Shown here piece after piece: positions 36,217 to 45,564 of a stretch of 64,000 bases of DNA. The stretch's first letter is position 1; each line of letters opens with the position of its first letter. The notes beneath the pieces were generated by a model. It was given only the letters and a program-made list of their open reading frames with translations, searched no databases and was not told the origin of the DNA. The stretch is from Rhodoferax aquaticus (lineage in GTDB: Bacteria; Pseudomonadota; Gammaproteobacteria; Burkholderiales; Burkholderiaceae_C): contig NZ_CP036282.1 of assembly GCF_006974105.1 (NCBI RefSeq), forward strand, positions 1,860,001 through 1,924,000, in the 5' to 3' direction. The translations under genes and the position numbers were made by a program.

Positions 36217-36486
36217 ATGTTCAAAAAGCACTTGATTTTTCTCCTTTTGGGCGGTGGCGTTGGGCTGGCGCATGCCCATCATGATGGAACTTTTCACTCC
36301 GAGGGCTACTCCGACACCTTGGACGTCAGTGTTGAAAGCGCAACAGTGCGACTACGGCGTGCCGACGTTCGCGAAGCCGCGCAAAGCACTTTGCGTGCAA
36401 CGCCGCAGGCAGAGACTGCTTCCAAGCCAGCCTTGTCTGCGCATGCCAAGGGTGCCCTGCGCGAGCAGCTGAGTAAGTTGCGCTGA
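36217..36486 (+). CDS. Small secreted protein of unknown function
   Basis: This 89-residue reading begins at ATG 36217 (MFKKHLIFLLLGGGVGLAHA). The signal peptide predicts a mature chain starting HHDGTFHSEGYSDT. The rest is Ala/Arg/Ser rich with no Cys and no recognised domain. It lies divergent to ompR and 59 bp before the SIMPL-domain gene. It could be an envelope protein regulated with its neighbours; no function can be assigned. Confidence 0.6.
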   Translation: MFKKHLIFLLLGGGVGLAHAHHDGTFHSEGYSDTLDVSVESATVRLRRADVREAAQSTLRATPQAETASKPALSAHAKGALREQLSKLR

Positions 36487-36545
36487 TCGCTGGCTGTAGT
36501 GGCTGGTGCATTCCATAGTGAGTTGTTTTTATTGGGAGATTGGGT

Positions 36546-37256
36546 TTGAAAAGTGCTATTAAAGTGGTAGCTGCTTGCGCAGCATTGGTGAGCGCTAACG
36601 CTGTGTTTGCGCAAAATTCAACAACCCCAGAGCCGCGTAACGTGGTGCAGCTCAGTGCAATGGCCACGGTGGAGCTTCAGCAAGACTTGCTCACCTTGAC
36701 CTTGTCCAGCACCAAAGAGGGGGTGGACGCCAATGCGGTCCAAGCTAGTTTGCGCCAGGCGGTAGACGCTGCCCTGGCGGAGGCCAAAAAGGCAGCGCTG
36801 CCCACCGGCATGGAGGTGCGTACGGGTGCATTTGGGCTACAAGCGCGCTATGGCCGCGACGGCAAGATCAACGGCTGGCAAGGCAGTGCCGAACTGGTCT
36901 TGGAAGGCCGTGACTTTGGGCGCATTGCAAGCACAGCAGGCAAGGTTCAGACAATGACGGTGCGCAACCTGGGCTTTAGCCTGAGTCGCGAATCGCGCGC
37001 CAAAGCCGAGTCTGAAGCGCAAGACATAGCCATTGATAGCTTTAAGGCCAAGGCGACGGAGGTCGCGCGACGCTTTGGATTTGCCGCCTATTCCTTGCGC
37101 GAAGTTGCGGTGAACGCCAATGACCAAGGCTACCCCCCCGCACCTCGCATGCAAGCCATGGAGTTCAAAGCCACGGCGGCTGATGCGCCGGTTCCCATGG
37201 AGGCTGGCAAGTCGGCTGTGGTCGTGAACGTCTCCGGGACCATACAACTTAAGTAG
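36546..37256 (+). CDS. Periplasmic SIMPL-domain (DUF541) protein
   Basis: This 236-residue exported protein starts at TTG 36546, chosen because GGGAG lies 7 bases upstream. A signal peptide (residues 1-23, ending NAVFA) precedes a SIMPL/DUF541 fold (VVQLSAMATVELQQDLLTLTL; SAELVLEGRDFGRIASTAG; VRNLGFSLSRESRAKAESEA). Relatives are periplasmic or outer-membrane proteins linked to oxidative stress, without a defined reaction. A curious detail: codons of the signal peptide coincide with a copy of a dispersed repeat (36555-36600). Confidence 0.82.
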   Translation: MKSAIKVVAACAALVSANAVFAQNSTTPEPRNVVQLSAMATVELQQDLLTLTLSSTKEGVDANAVQASLRQAVDAALAEAKKAALPTGMEVRTGAFGLQARYGRDGKINGWQGSAELVLEGRDFGRIASTAGKVQTMTVRNLGFSLSRESRAKAESEAQDIAIDSFKAKATEVARRFGFAAYSLREVAVNANDQGYPPAPRMQAMEFKATAADAPVPMEAGKSAVVVNVSGTIQLK

Positions 37257-37337
37257 CTGGTCTTGAGTGTGGGCAAGTTCTGTTAGACCTTGCCCACAAT
37301 GTGCGCTACATTGGGCTAATGCAAGGAGACTCTTGAC

Positions 37338-38684
37338 ATGCCCTCACCAGCGCCCGACATGCAACCCAAGACCCCCTTGGCCGAAATGCACGGTCGCCGT
37401 ATCCGCCTCATGTTGTGGATTTCTTCGGCACTGTTGGTGCTCTTGGGGGGACTTTGGGGTGTCTACTTTTCGCTCAAGCATGACTGGATCATCGTAGGCC
37501 TAGACATTTTTATGGTGGGTCTGGGTTTAGCTAGTGCTGCTCTGACGCACTACAAACATACCCGCGCGGCTTTCTTTTTGATGTTTGCTAGCTTGCTGGT
37601 CTTGTTGATAGGTTTGGCTTTGGTCTTTGATGTTCCTAGCCCTGACGCCCCGAGATCGGTGCATAACTTTCTCTTGGTGTTGGCGGTGGCGTCACTGATG
37701 GTCTTGCGGGACGAACCTGCAGTTTTGCGCTTCTCAACCACGGGTGCATGTCTCGCTGTTTTTGTGATGTTGGCGAGCACGCAGTTTGGTGTAGCGCCCA
37801 GTTATGTGTTGCCAGATAGTGTGCGCGTCGGTGGCACTTGGTTCAACAACATCGGCGCAGCTGTGGGCGTCTACGCGCTGATCCACGTCATGATGGCTGA
37901 TGTGGAAGAAATCTCCTCGCTTGAAGCGGACTTGCGCAAGAGTTTGGATCGTGACGATTTTTACTTGGTCTACCAACCGCAGGTTACCTCCAGTGGGCAG
38001 GTGATAGGTGCTGAAGCCCTGATTCGTTGGCTGCACCCTAAGCTGGGGGTAGTGCCTCCGGGCGAGTTCATTCCGTTGGCGGAGCGCACAGGCGTCATTG
38101 TTCCTTTGGGCATGTGGGTGCTCGAACGTGCGTGTGAGCAGTTGGCCATTTGGGCCCAAAATCCTCACACGGCCAAGCTGACTCTCTCCGTCAATGTGAG
38201 TGCATTGCAGTTTCGTCAGGCCGGTTTTTTGACAGATACGAAAATTTTGGTATCGGAAACAGGAGTGGACCCGTCACGTCTCAAGCTTGAGCTCACCGAA
38301 AGCGCTTTGGTCAAGGACATGGACGACATCGTGCACAAGATGGATGCGCTGAAGTCTGTTGGCATCGGTTTTTCCCTGGACGACTTTGGCACTGGCTATT
38401 CCTCACTCAACTACCTCAAACGGCTCCCGCTAGACCAACTCAAAATTGACCAGTCTTTTGTGCGTGATGTGCTCACCGTGCCCAGCGATGCCTCGATTGC
38501 ACGCATGGTGATTTCATTGGGCAAGAGCATGGGCTTTACCGTGATTGCCGAGGGCGTTGAGACGCAAGGGCAACGTGAGTTTTTGATGCAAAACGGTTGC
38601 CACATTTTTCAAGGCTACTTGTTTAGCAAGCCCTTGCAAATCACCCAGTTCGACGCCTATGTCGCCGAGCGCACTGTGGCCTAG
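37338..38684 (+). CDS. Membrane-bound EAL-domain cyclic di-GMP phosphodiesterase
   Basis: This 448-residue protein has a hydrophobic N-terminal region of about six helices (residues 24-185; for example LWISSALLVLLGGLWGVYF) and a cytosolic EAL domain (about 198-445). Active-site motifs are intact: GAEALIRW, LSVNVSALQF, LKLELTESAL, SLDDFGTGYSSLNYL, LKIDQSFVRDV and VIAEGVETQGQ. No GGDEF domain is present, so it should degrade c-di-GMP to pGpG. ATG 37338 has a clear AGGAG site. With the HD-GYP protein it gives two c-di-GMP hydrolases in this window. Confidence 0.93.
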   Translation: MPSPAPDMQPKTPLAEMHGRRIRLMLWISSALLVLLGGLWGVYFSLKHDWIIVGLDIFMVGLGLASAALTHYKHTRAAFFLMFASLLVLLIGLALVFDVPSPDAPRSVHNFLLVLAVASLMVLRDEPAVLRFSTTGACLAVFVMLASTQFGVAPSYVLPDSVRVGGTWFNNIGAAVGVYALIHVMMADVEEISSLEADLRKSLDRDDFYLVYQPQVTSSGQVIGAEALIRWLHPKLGVVPPGEFIPLAERTGVIVPLGMWVLERACEQLAIWAQNPHTAKLTLSVNVSALQFRQAGFLTDTKILVSETGVDPSRLKLELTESALVKDMDDIVHKMDALKSVGIGFSLDDFGTGYSSLNYLKRLPLDQLKIDQSFVRDVLTVPSDASIARMVISLGKSMGFTVIAEGVETQGQREFLMQNGCHIFQGYLFSKPLQITQFDAYVAERTVA

Positions 38685-38698
38685 TTCCTACTCGTAAA

Positions 38699-38719
38699 AC
38701 GCTATATTTTGTATAGCGT
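38699..38719. repeat. Perfect hairpin between convergent EAL and hbdH genes
   Basis: ACGCTATA and TATAGCGT form an 8-bp perfect stem around TTTTG, lying 15 bp past the EAL stop. The minus direction is followed by TTT only, so termination is possible but weak. It may be part of a dispersed palindromic repeat. Confidence 0.45.
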
Positions 38720-38756
38720 AGTATGTTGGCGGGACGAGCGTTAGTGGCAGTTTGGC

Positions 38757-39527
38757 TTACTGGGCGGTCCAGCCACCGTCCATATTCCACGCCACACCAC
38801 GCACGTTGTTCGCAGCGGATGAACACAAAAACACGGCGAGGGCGCCCAACTCCTCAGGCGTGGTGAATTGGAGTGATGGCTCCTTTTCACCCAGGAGCAG
38901 CTTCGTAGCTTGCTCGTTGCTCACGCCCAAGGCGGCCGCTTTCGCGTCCACTTGCTTTTGCACCAAGGGTGTCAGCACCCAGCCGGGGCAGATCGCATTG
39001 CAGGTCACACCGGTGGTGGCATTTTCCAGCGCGGTCACTTTGGTGAGACCAACCACACCATGTTTTGCTGCCACATAGGCTGATTTTTCGGCCGAGGCAA
39101 CCAGGCCATGCACCGACGCCACATTGATGATGCGGCCCCAGTTCTTGGCCAGCATGGTGGGCAAAGCGGCACGCGTGGCATGGAACGCACTGGAGAGGTT
39201 GATCGCCAAAATCGCGTCCCAACGGTCTACTGGGAAATTCTCAATCCGCGCCACATGCTGAATGCCCGCGTTGTTCACCAAGATGTCCAGGCTGCCAAAG
39301 GTGGTGTGCGCGTGTTGCACCATGTCGGCAATCTCGGTGGGCTTGCTCATGTCGGCGCCGTGGTAGCTCACTTGCACGCCCAAAGCCTTGATCTCAGCCA
39401 GTGGCCCCTCCACATCTCCAAAGCCATTGAGCACGATGTTGGCGCCTTGTGCTGCGAGCGATTTTGCAATGCCTAAACCAATGCCGCTGGTGGAGCCGGT
39501 GACCAACGCTGTCTTGCCTTTTAACAT
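38757..39527 (-). CDS. hbdH: 3-hydroxybutyrate dehydrogenase
   Basis: This 256-residue short-chain dehydrogenase starts at ATG 39527 (MLKGKTALVTGSTSGIGLG) with AAAGG upstream; a longer reading would run into the divergent neighbour. The NAD motif TGSTSGIG, NNAG, the Ser in INVASVHG, active-site YVAAKHG and the typical VTCNAICPGWVLTPLV are present. It oxidises D-3-hydroxybutyrate to acetoacetate in poly-hydroxybutyrate turnover or ketone body use. It is divergent from an alpha/beta hydrolase across 68 bp. Confidence 0.92.
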   Translation of the reverse strand: MLKGKTALVTGSTSGIGLGIAKSLAAQGANIVLNGFGDVEGPLAEIKALGVQVSYHGADMSKPTEIADMVQHAHTTFGSLDILVNNAGIQHVARIENFPVDRWDAILAINLSSAFHATRAALPTMLAKNWGRIINVASVHGLVASAEKSAYVAAKHGVVGLTKVTALENATTGVTCNAICPGWVLTPLVQKQVDAKAAALGVSNEQATKLLLGEKEPSLQFTTPEELGALAVFLCSSAANNVRGVAWNMDGGWTAQ

Positions 39528-39595
39528 GCTGAGCCTTTCAAAGTGGTGGGGTGTTTCAATTACGATGTGTGCATTATCAAACCACGCTGAAAACC

Positions 39596-40513
39596 ATGGC
39601 TGACCCCAAGCTGAACTACCTGCAATGCGCCGACGCCAGCGCAGGGCATCGCATGGCCTATTGGGACTGGGGCGACCCGCAAGCCCAGCATGTAGTGGTG
39701 TGTGTGCATGGGCTTGCGCGCCAAGCGCGTGACTTTGATGTTTTGGCCCAAAGCCTGCTGCGTCAAGCCACCGAGCCATTGCGCGTAATTTGCCCAGACG
39801 TGGTGGGGCGCGGCCAAAGCGACTGGCTGGCTGACCCCATGGCCTATCAAATCCCTACCTATGTTGGCGACATGCTGGCCCTGTTGGCAGAGCTCAAGCT
39901 CACGCAGGTCGATTGGGTGGGCACTAGCATGGGCGGCTTGATTGGCTTGGTGCTGGCGGCGCATGCGGCGTCGGTAGGCGCACGTGTGAACAAGCTGGTA
40001 CTCAACGATGTGGGGCCGGTCGTGCAGTGGGCGGCGATTACCCGCATAGCGGCTTACCTAGGCAAAGGCGCGCAGTACAGTTCATTGGAAGAAGCTGCGC
40101 AGGCTTTGTTGCTGCGTTCTGCGAGTTTTGGCCCGCACACGCCCGAGCAGTGGCTGGAACTGTCGCGCGCCATGGTGAAGCCCGTGGCCGGTCAGGCAGG
40201 CATGCTGCAACTGCATTACGACCCCGCCATTGCTATCCCGGTTGCCGCCGTAACGCCTGAGGCTGCAGCCCAAGGTGAGGCGCTGATGTGGCAGATCTAC
40301 GATAGTTTGACCATGCCCACCTTGCTGTTGCGTGGTGCGGATTCGGATCTGCTGAGTGTGGAGACCGCGCACGCCATGGCACAGCGTGGCCCCAAGGCAA
40401 AGGTGGTGGAGTTTGCTGGTGTGGGCCACGCGCCTACGCTAGTAGCCCCAGACCAAGTGGCTGCAGTGGCTGGCTTCTTGCTTGACAGTGAGGAGGCTAG
40501 GCGCGCTGCCTAG
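39596..40513 (+). CDS. Alpha/beta-fold hydrolase
   Basis: This 305-residue hydrolase has oxyanion motif CVHGLARQARDF, nucleophile elbow VGTSMGGLIG (Ser) and catalytic His in FAGVGHAPTL; the acid is probably in RGADSDLLS. No signal peptide is found, so it is cytosolic. It shares a short divergent promoter region with hbdH, so an esterase acting on hydroxybutyrate oligomers or other acyl esters is possible but unproven. relA starts 40 bp downstream. Confidence 0.85.
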   Translation: MADPKLNYLQCADASAGHRMAYWDWGDPQAQHVVVCVHGLARQARDFDVLAQSLLRQATEPLRVICPDVVGRGQSDWLADPMAYQIPTYVGDMLALLAELKLTQVDWVGTSMGGLIGLVLAAHAASVGARVNKLVLNDVGPVVQWAAITRIAAYLGKGAQYSSLEEAAQALLLRSASFGPHTPEQWLELSRAMVKPVAGQAGMLQLHYDPAIAIPVAAVTPEAAAQGEALMWQIYDSLTMPTLLLRGADSDLLSVETAHAMAQRGPKAKVVEFAGVGHAPTLVAPDQVAAVAGFLLDSEEARRAA

Positions 40514-40553
40514 AAGCCTGCGCCCACCCCATTCGCCACCCCGTGAGAAGTGC

Positions 40554-42776
40554 ATGAAAAGTTTATACGCCGATCAGTCTGTGCAGGCCACGCCGCCAGT
40601 GATCGCTGCCACCGCTGATAGTCTGCCTGAGCAGGCGGGTGCGCTGGCCCGTGCGCGGGCCTTTGCTGAGCCTCTGCTTGCGTGTGAGTCCTTGGACACC
40701 GGTGAAAACATCTTGGCCCATGCCGATGCAGTTGCCACCATTTTGAAGTCCATCGGTGGCTCCGAGGCCATGCAAGCGGCCAGCTACTTGGTCTATGCCT
40801 GTGACCATCTGAACAAGCCACACGAGGTGATATCGAAGGGCTTTGGTGCCAATTTTGCAGACCTGGCGCTGGAGACCACCAAGCTGGTGCGCGTGCAACG
40901 CATGGCGCGCATTGCGCAGAACTCCGCCAGCCGCACGAACGTGCCCATGGCGCAAACCGCCGCCACGCAAACCGAGAGCGTGCGCAAGATGCTCTTGGCC
41001 TTTTCCCGCGACCTGCGGGTGGTCATGCTGCGTTTGGCCTCGCGCTTGCAAACCTTGCGCTACTACGCGCACACCAAGCTGCCTGTGCCCCAAGGCGTAG
41101 CCAGCGAAGCCTTGCAAGTCTTCGCCCCCTTGGCCAATCGCCTGGGTATCTGGGAAATCAAGTGGGAGATGGAAGACCTGTCCTTCCGCTTTCTGGAGCC
41201 CGATACGTACAAGCAAGTGGCCAAGCTCTTGGATGAAAAGCGCACCGAGCGTGAAACCTCGGTGGAAAACCTGCGCCAACAGGTCGCTGCTGAGCTTGCG
41301 AAGCAAGGCATCCATGCCACAGTGCAGGGGCGGCCCAAGCACATCTACAGCATTGTCAAAAAGATGCGGGGCAAGTCACTCGGTTTTGAGCAGGTGTACG
41401 ACATTCGGGCCCTGCGCGTGGTGGTACCTAGCGTGCCAGATTGCTACGCCGCGCTGAGTTGGGTACACAGCCAGTTTGTGCCGGTCACCGACGAGTTTGA
41501 CGACTACATTGCCCGGCCCAAGGCCAATGGCTACCAGTCTTTGCATACCGTGGTGCGCGACACCAGTGGCAAGCCGATTGAGATCCAGCTGCGCACGCAG
41601 GCCATGCACGACCACGCGGAGCACGGTGTTGCCGCCCACTGGGCCTACAAGGAGGCGGGCGCTAAGGGGTATGGCGGTGGGGTTTCGGCCACGGGCGCCT
41701 ACGACGCCAAGATTGCAGTGCTGCGCCAGTTGCTGGCGTGGGAGCGCGACCTCAGTGGTGAGCAAGGCGCAGGTGTGTTTGATGACCGCATTTACGTGCT
41801 CACGCCCGACGCCGCCGTGGTGGAGTTGCCCCAAGGCGCCACCGCCGTAGACTTTGCCTACAGTGTGCACACCAACTTGGGCCACCGCTGCCGTGGTGCG
41901 CGGGTAGACGGCGCCATGGTGCCCCTGAATACTCCTTTGAAGAACGGGCAAACCGTTGAGGTGACAGCAGCCAAAGAAGGCGGCCCCTCGCGAGACTGGC
42001 TGAACCCCGAGCTGGGATTTTTGGCCAGCCACCGCGCGCGCGCCAAGGTGCGCGCCTGGTTCAACGCCTTGGCCATGGGGGAGACGGTGGCCAAAGGGCG
42101 CGAGGCGGTAGAACGGCTGTTGCAGCGCGAAGGCAAAACCTCCGTCAAGTTAGAAGACTTGGCCTCCCAGCTGGGCTTTAACTCAGCCGATGACTTGTTT
42201 GAAGTGGTGGGCAAAGACGAGTTCTCTTTGCGCAACATCGAAATCGTGTTGCGCCCGCCCGAGCCCGTGCAAACGCAAGACGAGGTCATGCAGCTGAAAA
42301 AGCCGCGTGCGAGCCACAACTCTGGCAAGGGCGGTGTGCTGGTGGTGGGGGTGGACTCGCTCATGACTCAGCTGGCCAACTGCTGCAAGCCTGCACCTCC
42401 CGACCTGATCAGCGGCTTTGTCACCCGGGGCAAGGGCGTGAGTGTGCACCGCGCGGACTGTTCCAACCTGCGCAATATGGTTACGCGCAGTGGGGATAGG
42501 GTGATTGACGTGGCCTGGGGGACCGAGCCCAACCGCAGCACTGCGGTTTACCCGGTGGATGTGGCGGTCGAGGCCGTAGACCGTCAAGGCCTGCTGCGCG
42601 ACATTTCTGAAGTGTTTGCCAAAGAAAAAATGAACGTCATTGGTGTCCAAACCCAATCCGTCAAAGGCACGGCGTGGATGACGTTCACGGTGGAAGTCTC
42701 AGAGTCTGGGCGCTTGACCAAGGTACTGAGCATCGTGGGTGAGCTGCATGGCGTGCGCAGCGCTCGCAGGCGCTAA
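40554..42776 (+). CDS. relA: (p)ppGpp synthetase RelA
   Basis: This 740-residue long RSH protein has an N-terminal pseudo-hydrolase region without the HDxxED signature (YLVYACDHLNKP at the expected place), so it is RelA rather than the bifunctional SpoT. The synthetase domain has RPKHIYSIVKKMRGK, VYDIRALRVVV, RPKANGYQSLHTVV and AMHDHAEHGVAAHWAYKE. TGS (PQGATAVDFAYSVHTNLGHR), a Cys-containing region (QLANCCKPAPPD) and an ACT domain complete it. Uncharged tRNA on stalled ribosomes activates it to make the stringent-response alarmone. ATG 40554 is chosen with GAGAAG upstream. Confidence 0.94.
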   Translation: MKSLYADQSVQATPPVIAATADSLPEQAGALARARAFAEPLLACESLDTGENILAHADAVATILKSIGGSEAMQAASYLVYACDHLNKPHEVISKGFGANFADLALETTKLVRVQRMARIAQNSASRTNVPMAQTAATQTESVRKMLLAFSRDLRVVMLRLASRLQTLRYYAHTKLPVPQGVASEALQVFAPLANRLGIWEIKWEMEDLSFRFLEPDTYKQVAKLLDEKRTERETSVENLRQQVAAELAKQGIHATVQGRPKHIYSIVKKMRGKSLGFEQVYDIRALRVVVPSVPDCYAALSWVHSQFVPVTDEFDDYIARPKANGYQSLHTVVRDTSGKPIEIQLRTQAMHDHAEHGVAAHWAYKEAGAKGYGGGVSATGAYDAKIAVLRQLLAWERDLSGEQGAGVFDDRIYVLTPDAAVVELPQGATAVDFAYSVHTNLGHRCRGARVDGAMVPLNTPLKNGQTVEVTAAKEGGPSRDWLNPELGFLASHRARAKVRAWFNALAMGETVAKGREAVERLLQREGKTSVKLEDLASQLGFNSADDLFEVVGKDEFSLRNIEIVLRPPEPVQTQDEVMQLKKPRASHNSGKGGVLVVGVDSLMTQLANCCKPAPPDLISGFVTRGKGVSVHRADCSNLRNMVTRSGDRVIDVAWGTEPNRSTAVYPVDVAVEAVDRQGLLRDISEVFAKEKMNVIGVQTQSVKGTAWMTFTVEVSESGRLTKVLSIVGELHGVRSARRR

Positions 42777-42782
42777 TGCGGC

Positions 42783-43583
42783 TTAGACCGCAAGCACCTC
42801 TCCCGACCAACTTCCTCCATTGGTAGGCGCAGCTTTGCGCGCGATCACTAGGTAAGCACCTGGGCCAGGGGCTTTGGCAACGCATTCGCCGGTGGGAGCC
42901 CAAAAGGCGCTTTGCCCCGCCGTGACATAGCCCCCAGAGTTGCCTCCGTGGTTGGCCATAAGGGTGCCCATACGGTGGCGTATGGCATAGCTTTGCATGG
43001 CAGGCGCATTAGCCGCATAGCCATTGGTGGACTCCAGTACACCCGCTAAATACAGCGTGGCACCAGCTTGTGCGGCCAGCGCAGGGTGTTGGGCATGGGT
43101 AATGTCGGCACACACGCCTTGGCCAATGCGCTCACCCAGGTAAGCAAAGGTTTGGCTGGGCGTCGGCTTGGCGATGGTAGGCGCGTGGGGGCAAGGGGAC
43201 GCAAAAGCGTCCTCACCAGGGTGCAGATGCTGCTTGCGGTAGACACTGTGGGTTCCGTCTGGAAAGAAAGTAATGGCTCCAATGGCCGGCTTCAACGTGT
43301 CGTTAGGCACTGGCGCGCCCACGATGACTACCATGCCCGTGGCGCGCACCTTGTCACGCAAGGGCGCTAAGCGGGCATCTTGTGGTGTGACTGTGCAAGT
43401 GGCCACATGGGTCGGTTCATAGCCCGACAAAGATAGCTCTGGAAACAGCAGCACCTGCACGCCTGCGGAGTGGGCCACATCGACAAAGCGCAAATGGGTC
43501 GCCAAGTTGGCAAGGATGTCACCAGGAGCAGACGCAGTTTGGGCGGCCGCGAGCGTGATAGAAAAAGCTGAGGTGGAGGGCAT
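42783..43583 (-). CDS. Carbon-nitrogen hydrolase (nitrilase superfamily)
   Basis: This 266-residue protein has the Glu-Lys-Cys triad: LLFPELSLSGYEP, YRKQHLHPGE and GVCADITHAQHP. Such enzymes hydrolyse non-peptide C-N bonds such as amides, nitriles or carbamoyl groups. The substrate cannot be read from sequence. ATG 43583 gives a normal N-terminus (ITLAAAQTASAPGDI). It converges on relA with 6 bp between stop codons. Confidence 0.87.
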   Translation of the reverse strand: MPSTSAFSITLAAAQTASAPGDILANLATHLRFVDVAHSAGVQVLLFPELSLSGYEPTHVATCTVTPQDARLAPLRDKVRATGMVVIVGAPVPNDTLKPAIGAITFFPDGTHSVYRKQHLHPGEDAFASPCPHAPTIAKPTPSQTFAYLGERIGQGVCADITHAQHPALAAQAGATLYLAGVLESTNGYAANAPAMQSYAIRHRMGTLMANHGGNSGGYVTAGQSAFWAPTGECVAKAPGPGAYLVIARKAAPTNGGSWSGEVLAV

Positions 43584-43686
43584 AAGGATGGGGGTGACGC
43601 ATTTCTGCGTGCAGGGCAACAGGGGGCGTGGTGGCTAGGGACAATGCCTACTTGCAGGAAATCATAGCGGTGTTCTAATGCTACGC

Positions 43687-43730
43687 TATTGATAGCTGCT
43701 TGTGCGGCTACTGCGGCGGCTAACCACACA
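43687..43730 (+). repeat. Dispersed repeat unit upstream of a receiver gene
   Basis: TATTGATAGCTGCTTGTGCG matches the unit at 31075 with one change (TGCGC to TGTGC). It sits just before the lone receiver gene, where its codons could also be read as the start of a longer N-terminus. Confidence 0.45.
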
Positions 43731-43742
43731 CTGCATGAACCC

Positions 43743-44180
43743 ATGATCCAAGACGACGCGATTCCCATGCTTGAACCCGTGCGCTTGCCGGCGCATATCA
43801 AAGCATTGGTGGTTGATGACGATGGCTTTCAGCAAGCACTGGTGTCTGATGTGCTGCATAGCTTGCAGATTGACGATGTCACCGTCGCGTCCAGTGGTGC
43901 GAGCGCAGTGACTCTGCTGAATACGGCTAGTCCACCGTTTAACCTCTTGGTGTTAGACCTGTGTATGCCGGGCATGGACGGGTTTCAGTTCATGGACACA
44001 GTTGCTAAGCTGGGCTACATGGGCGCCCTGCTGATTGTGTCGGGCCAAAAGGCGGAAGTGGTGCGTGCCGCATCAATGGTTGCGCAGTGGCGCTGCTTCC
44101 ATTTTTTAGGCGCTTTGTCCAAGCCGTTGATCAAGCAAGACTTGGAACGCGTCATTGCACAGGCCCAAGCGGCTCGGTAG
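43743..44180 (+). CDS. Stand-alone CheY-like response regulator (paralogue)
   Basis: This 145-residue single receiver has VVDDDGFQQALVSD, Asp72 in LLVLDLCMPGMDGFQF, ALLIVSGQKA and GALSKPL. It has no output domain. It is clearly related to the receiver at 22479-22913, sharing VSGQ, MPGMDGF, VAQ and the C-terminal SKP layout, so the two probably arose by duplication. No kinase gene adjoins it. ATG 43743 is one of several possible starts (the next is 43767); no strong ribosome site is seen. Confidence 0.88.
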   Translation: MIQDDAIPMLEPVRLPAHIKALVVDDDGFQQALVSDVLHSLQIDDVTVASSGASAVTLLNTASPPFNLLVLDLCMPGMDGFQFMDTVAKLGYMGALLIVSGQKAEVVRAASMVAQWRCFHFLGALSKPLIKQDLERVIAQAQAAR

Positions 44181-44202
44181 GGCTGGCCTTTCGTAGCTTC
44201 GG

Positions 44203-45429
44203 CTAGTGTGAAAACACAAGCATGGACGCACTGCCCACCGCTATGTACTGACCAGTGAAGTGAAGGCGGTGGCCATCCACTGCAAAGACGGTCACGTTGT
44301 CTCCTTGCTTGTTGTGGCACACGTATAAATAGCGTCCACTGGGGTCTAGCGTGCAGCTGCGGGGAAAGCTGCCCCGCGTCCATTCCTCGCCCAAGCAGCT
44401 GGGTGCTCCTGTGGAAGCGTCCAGCTCAAAGATGGCGATGGAGTCATGCAAGCGGTTTAACACCACAAAGTGCGAACCACTCGGCAGCATTTGAATGTTA
44501 GACGCAAAGCTAGTCCCCTTAAAGCCAGCTGGCAAGGTGCTGGTTTCGCTGACCCAAGTCAACTGCCCAGTGCCGGGGTCAAAAGTGAAAAATGCAACGG
44601 TGGACGCTTCCTCGTTCACGACGTACAGCCAACGCCCGTTCGCGTGAAAAATAAAGTGCCGCGCACCTGAACTCTCCGTCACGCAGGCGGATGTGGGGGC
44701 ACTTAAAGCCCCTGTGTCACGGTCAAAGCGGTAGGCGATCACGCGGTCTAAGCCCAGGTCGGTTACCAGTACAAAGTTGCCGCTAGGGTCGGCCTGCACC
44801 ATATGGGCGTGGGGGCCGTCATGGTCGCTCAATGCAAAGCCCTCATGGTCCAAAGCGGCTTGCGGCACCACATTGGCGCCGGGCGCGCAGGGAGTCGCGC
44901 CACAACAGAGTGCGTTGGGGTACACCCTAGCGGGGCGATGGCTGTCAAAGTGACCATCGGCCCGCAGGGCGATCACACTGACATCGCCGCTCACGTAATT
45001 GGCGGTGAACAAGTAGCGACCTTCGGGGTGCACGCTGATATAGGCGGGGTTCTTGCCACCGCAATCCACCTCGGCCAAAAACTGCAAAGCGCCATTCGGA
45101 CCCATGGCATAAGCGCTGACAGAACCACTGGTGTTGGGCCCCGTCAACCCGTCAAACTCATTGGCCACATACAGCACTGCAAGTGCCGTATTGGGGTGCC
45201 GCGCCAGAGTGGCTGGGTTGCGGTCGGCGTAGGCAGGCGCATTGCTGTTGTCATGCAATGCGGCGACTGGGGCATTGGGCAATCGTTGCAGGGCGCCTGT
45301 GTCTGGGTCTACGGCAAATTGGTGCACGCCAGAGCCGACGCCTCCGCGCCACGGCTTGCCTCCGTCTGTGTAGGTGCCGACATAGGCAAACAAGGGTCTC
45401 GTTGGAGTCGGAGAGATGGCGTTAGGCAT
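44203..45429 (-). CDS. Seven-bladed beta-propeller lactonase (6-phosphogluconolactonase family)
   Basis: This protein of about 408 residues shows repeated propeller blades (for example FAYVGTYTDGG, NPAYISVHPEGRYLFTANYV, GPHAHMVQADPSGNFVLVTD, GARHFIFHANGRWLYVVNEE and PRSCTLDPSGRYLYVCHNKQ). It belongs to the YbhE/Pgl lactonase family, which hydrolyses 6-phosphogluconolactone or other lactones. Several bacterial relatives are annotated only by fold. The start is uncertain: ATG 45429 is used, though ATG 45480 is in frame and would add 17 residues. No export signal is evident. Confidence 0.83.
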   Translation of the reverse strand: MPNAISPTPTRPLFAYVGTYTDGGKPWRGGVGSGVHQFAVDPDTGALQRLPNAPVAALHDNSNAPAYADRNPATLARHPNTALAVLYVANEFDGLTGPNTSGSVSAYAMGPNGALQFLAEVDCGGKNPAYISVHPEGRYLFTANYVSGDVSVIALRADGHFDSHRPARVYPNALCCGATPCAPGANVVPQAALDHEGFALSDHDGPHAHMVQADPSGNFVLVTDLGLDRVIAYRFDRDTGALSAPTSACVTESSGARHFIFHANGRWLYVVNEEASTVAFFTFDPGTGQLTWVSETSTLPAGFKGTSFASNIQMLPSGSHFVVLNRLHDSIAIFELDASTGAPSCLGEEWTRGSFPRSCTLDPSGRYLYVCHNKQGDNVTVFAVDGHRLHFTGQYIAVGSASMLVFSH

Positions 45430-45508
45430 GCAAGACACAGATGGGTAGGTAGAAAATCCCTTCAATGCTACCAATTGCATAGCTGGTATCGCTTTGCTGG
45501 TGAGCGCA

Positions 45509-45538
45509 AGGGGCCTATTCGCCGTATTTTAGGCCCCT
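45509..45538. repeat. Stem-loop between exoD and the lactonase gene
   Basis: AGGGGCCTA (45509-45517) and TAGGCCCCT (45530-45538) form a perfect 9-bp stem with a 12-base loop. No T run follows in either direction. It could be an RNA processing site or a dispersed palindrome within the exoD-to-lactonase spacer. Confidence 0.45.
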
Positions 45539-45564
45539 GCCAGCAGAAGCAAACCGTCGCTACC

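Noticed and set aside
40554..42776. Bifunctional SpoT instead of RelA
   Set aside because: The HD hydrolase signature is replaced by CDHLN, so hydrolysis is unlikely.
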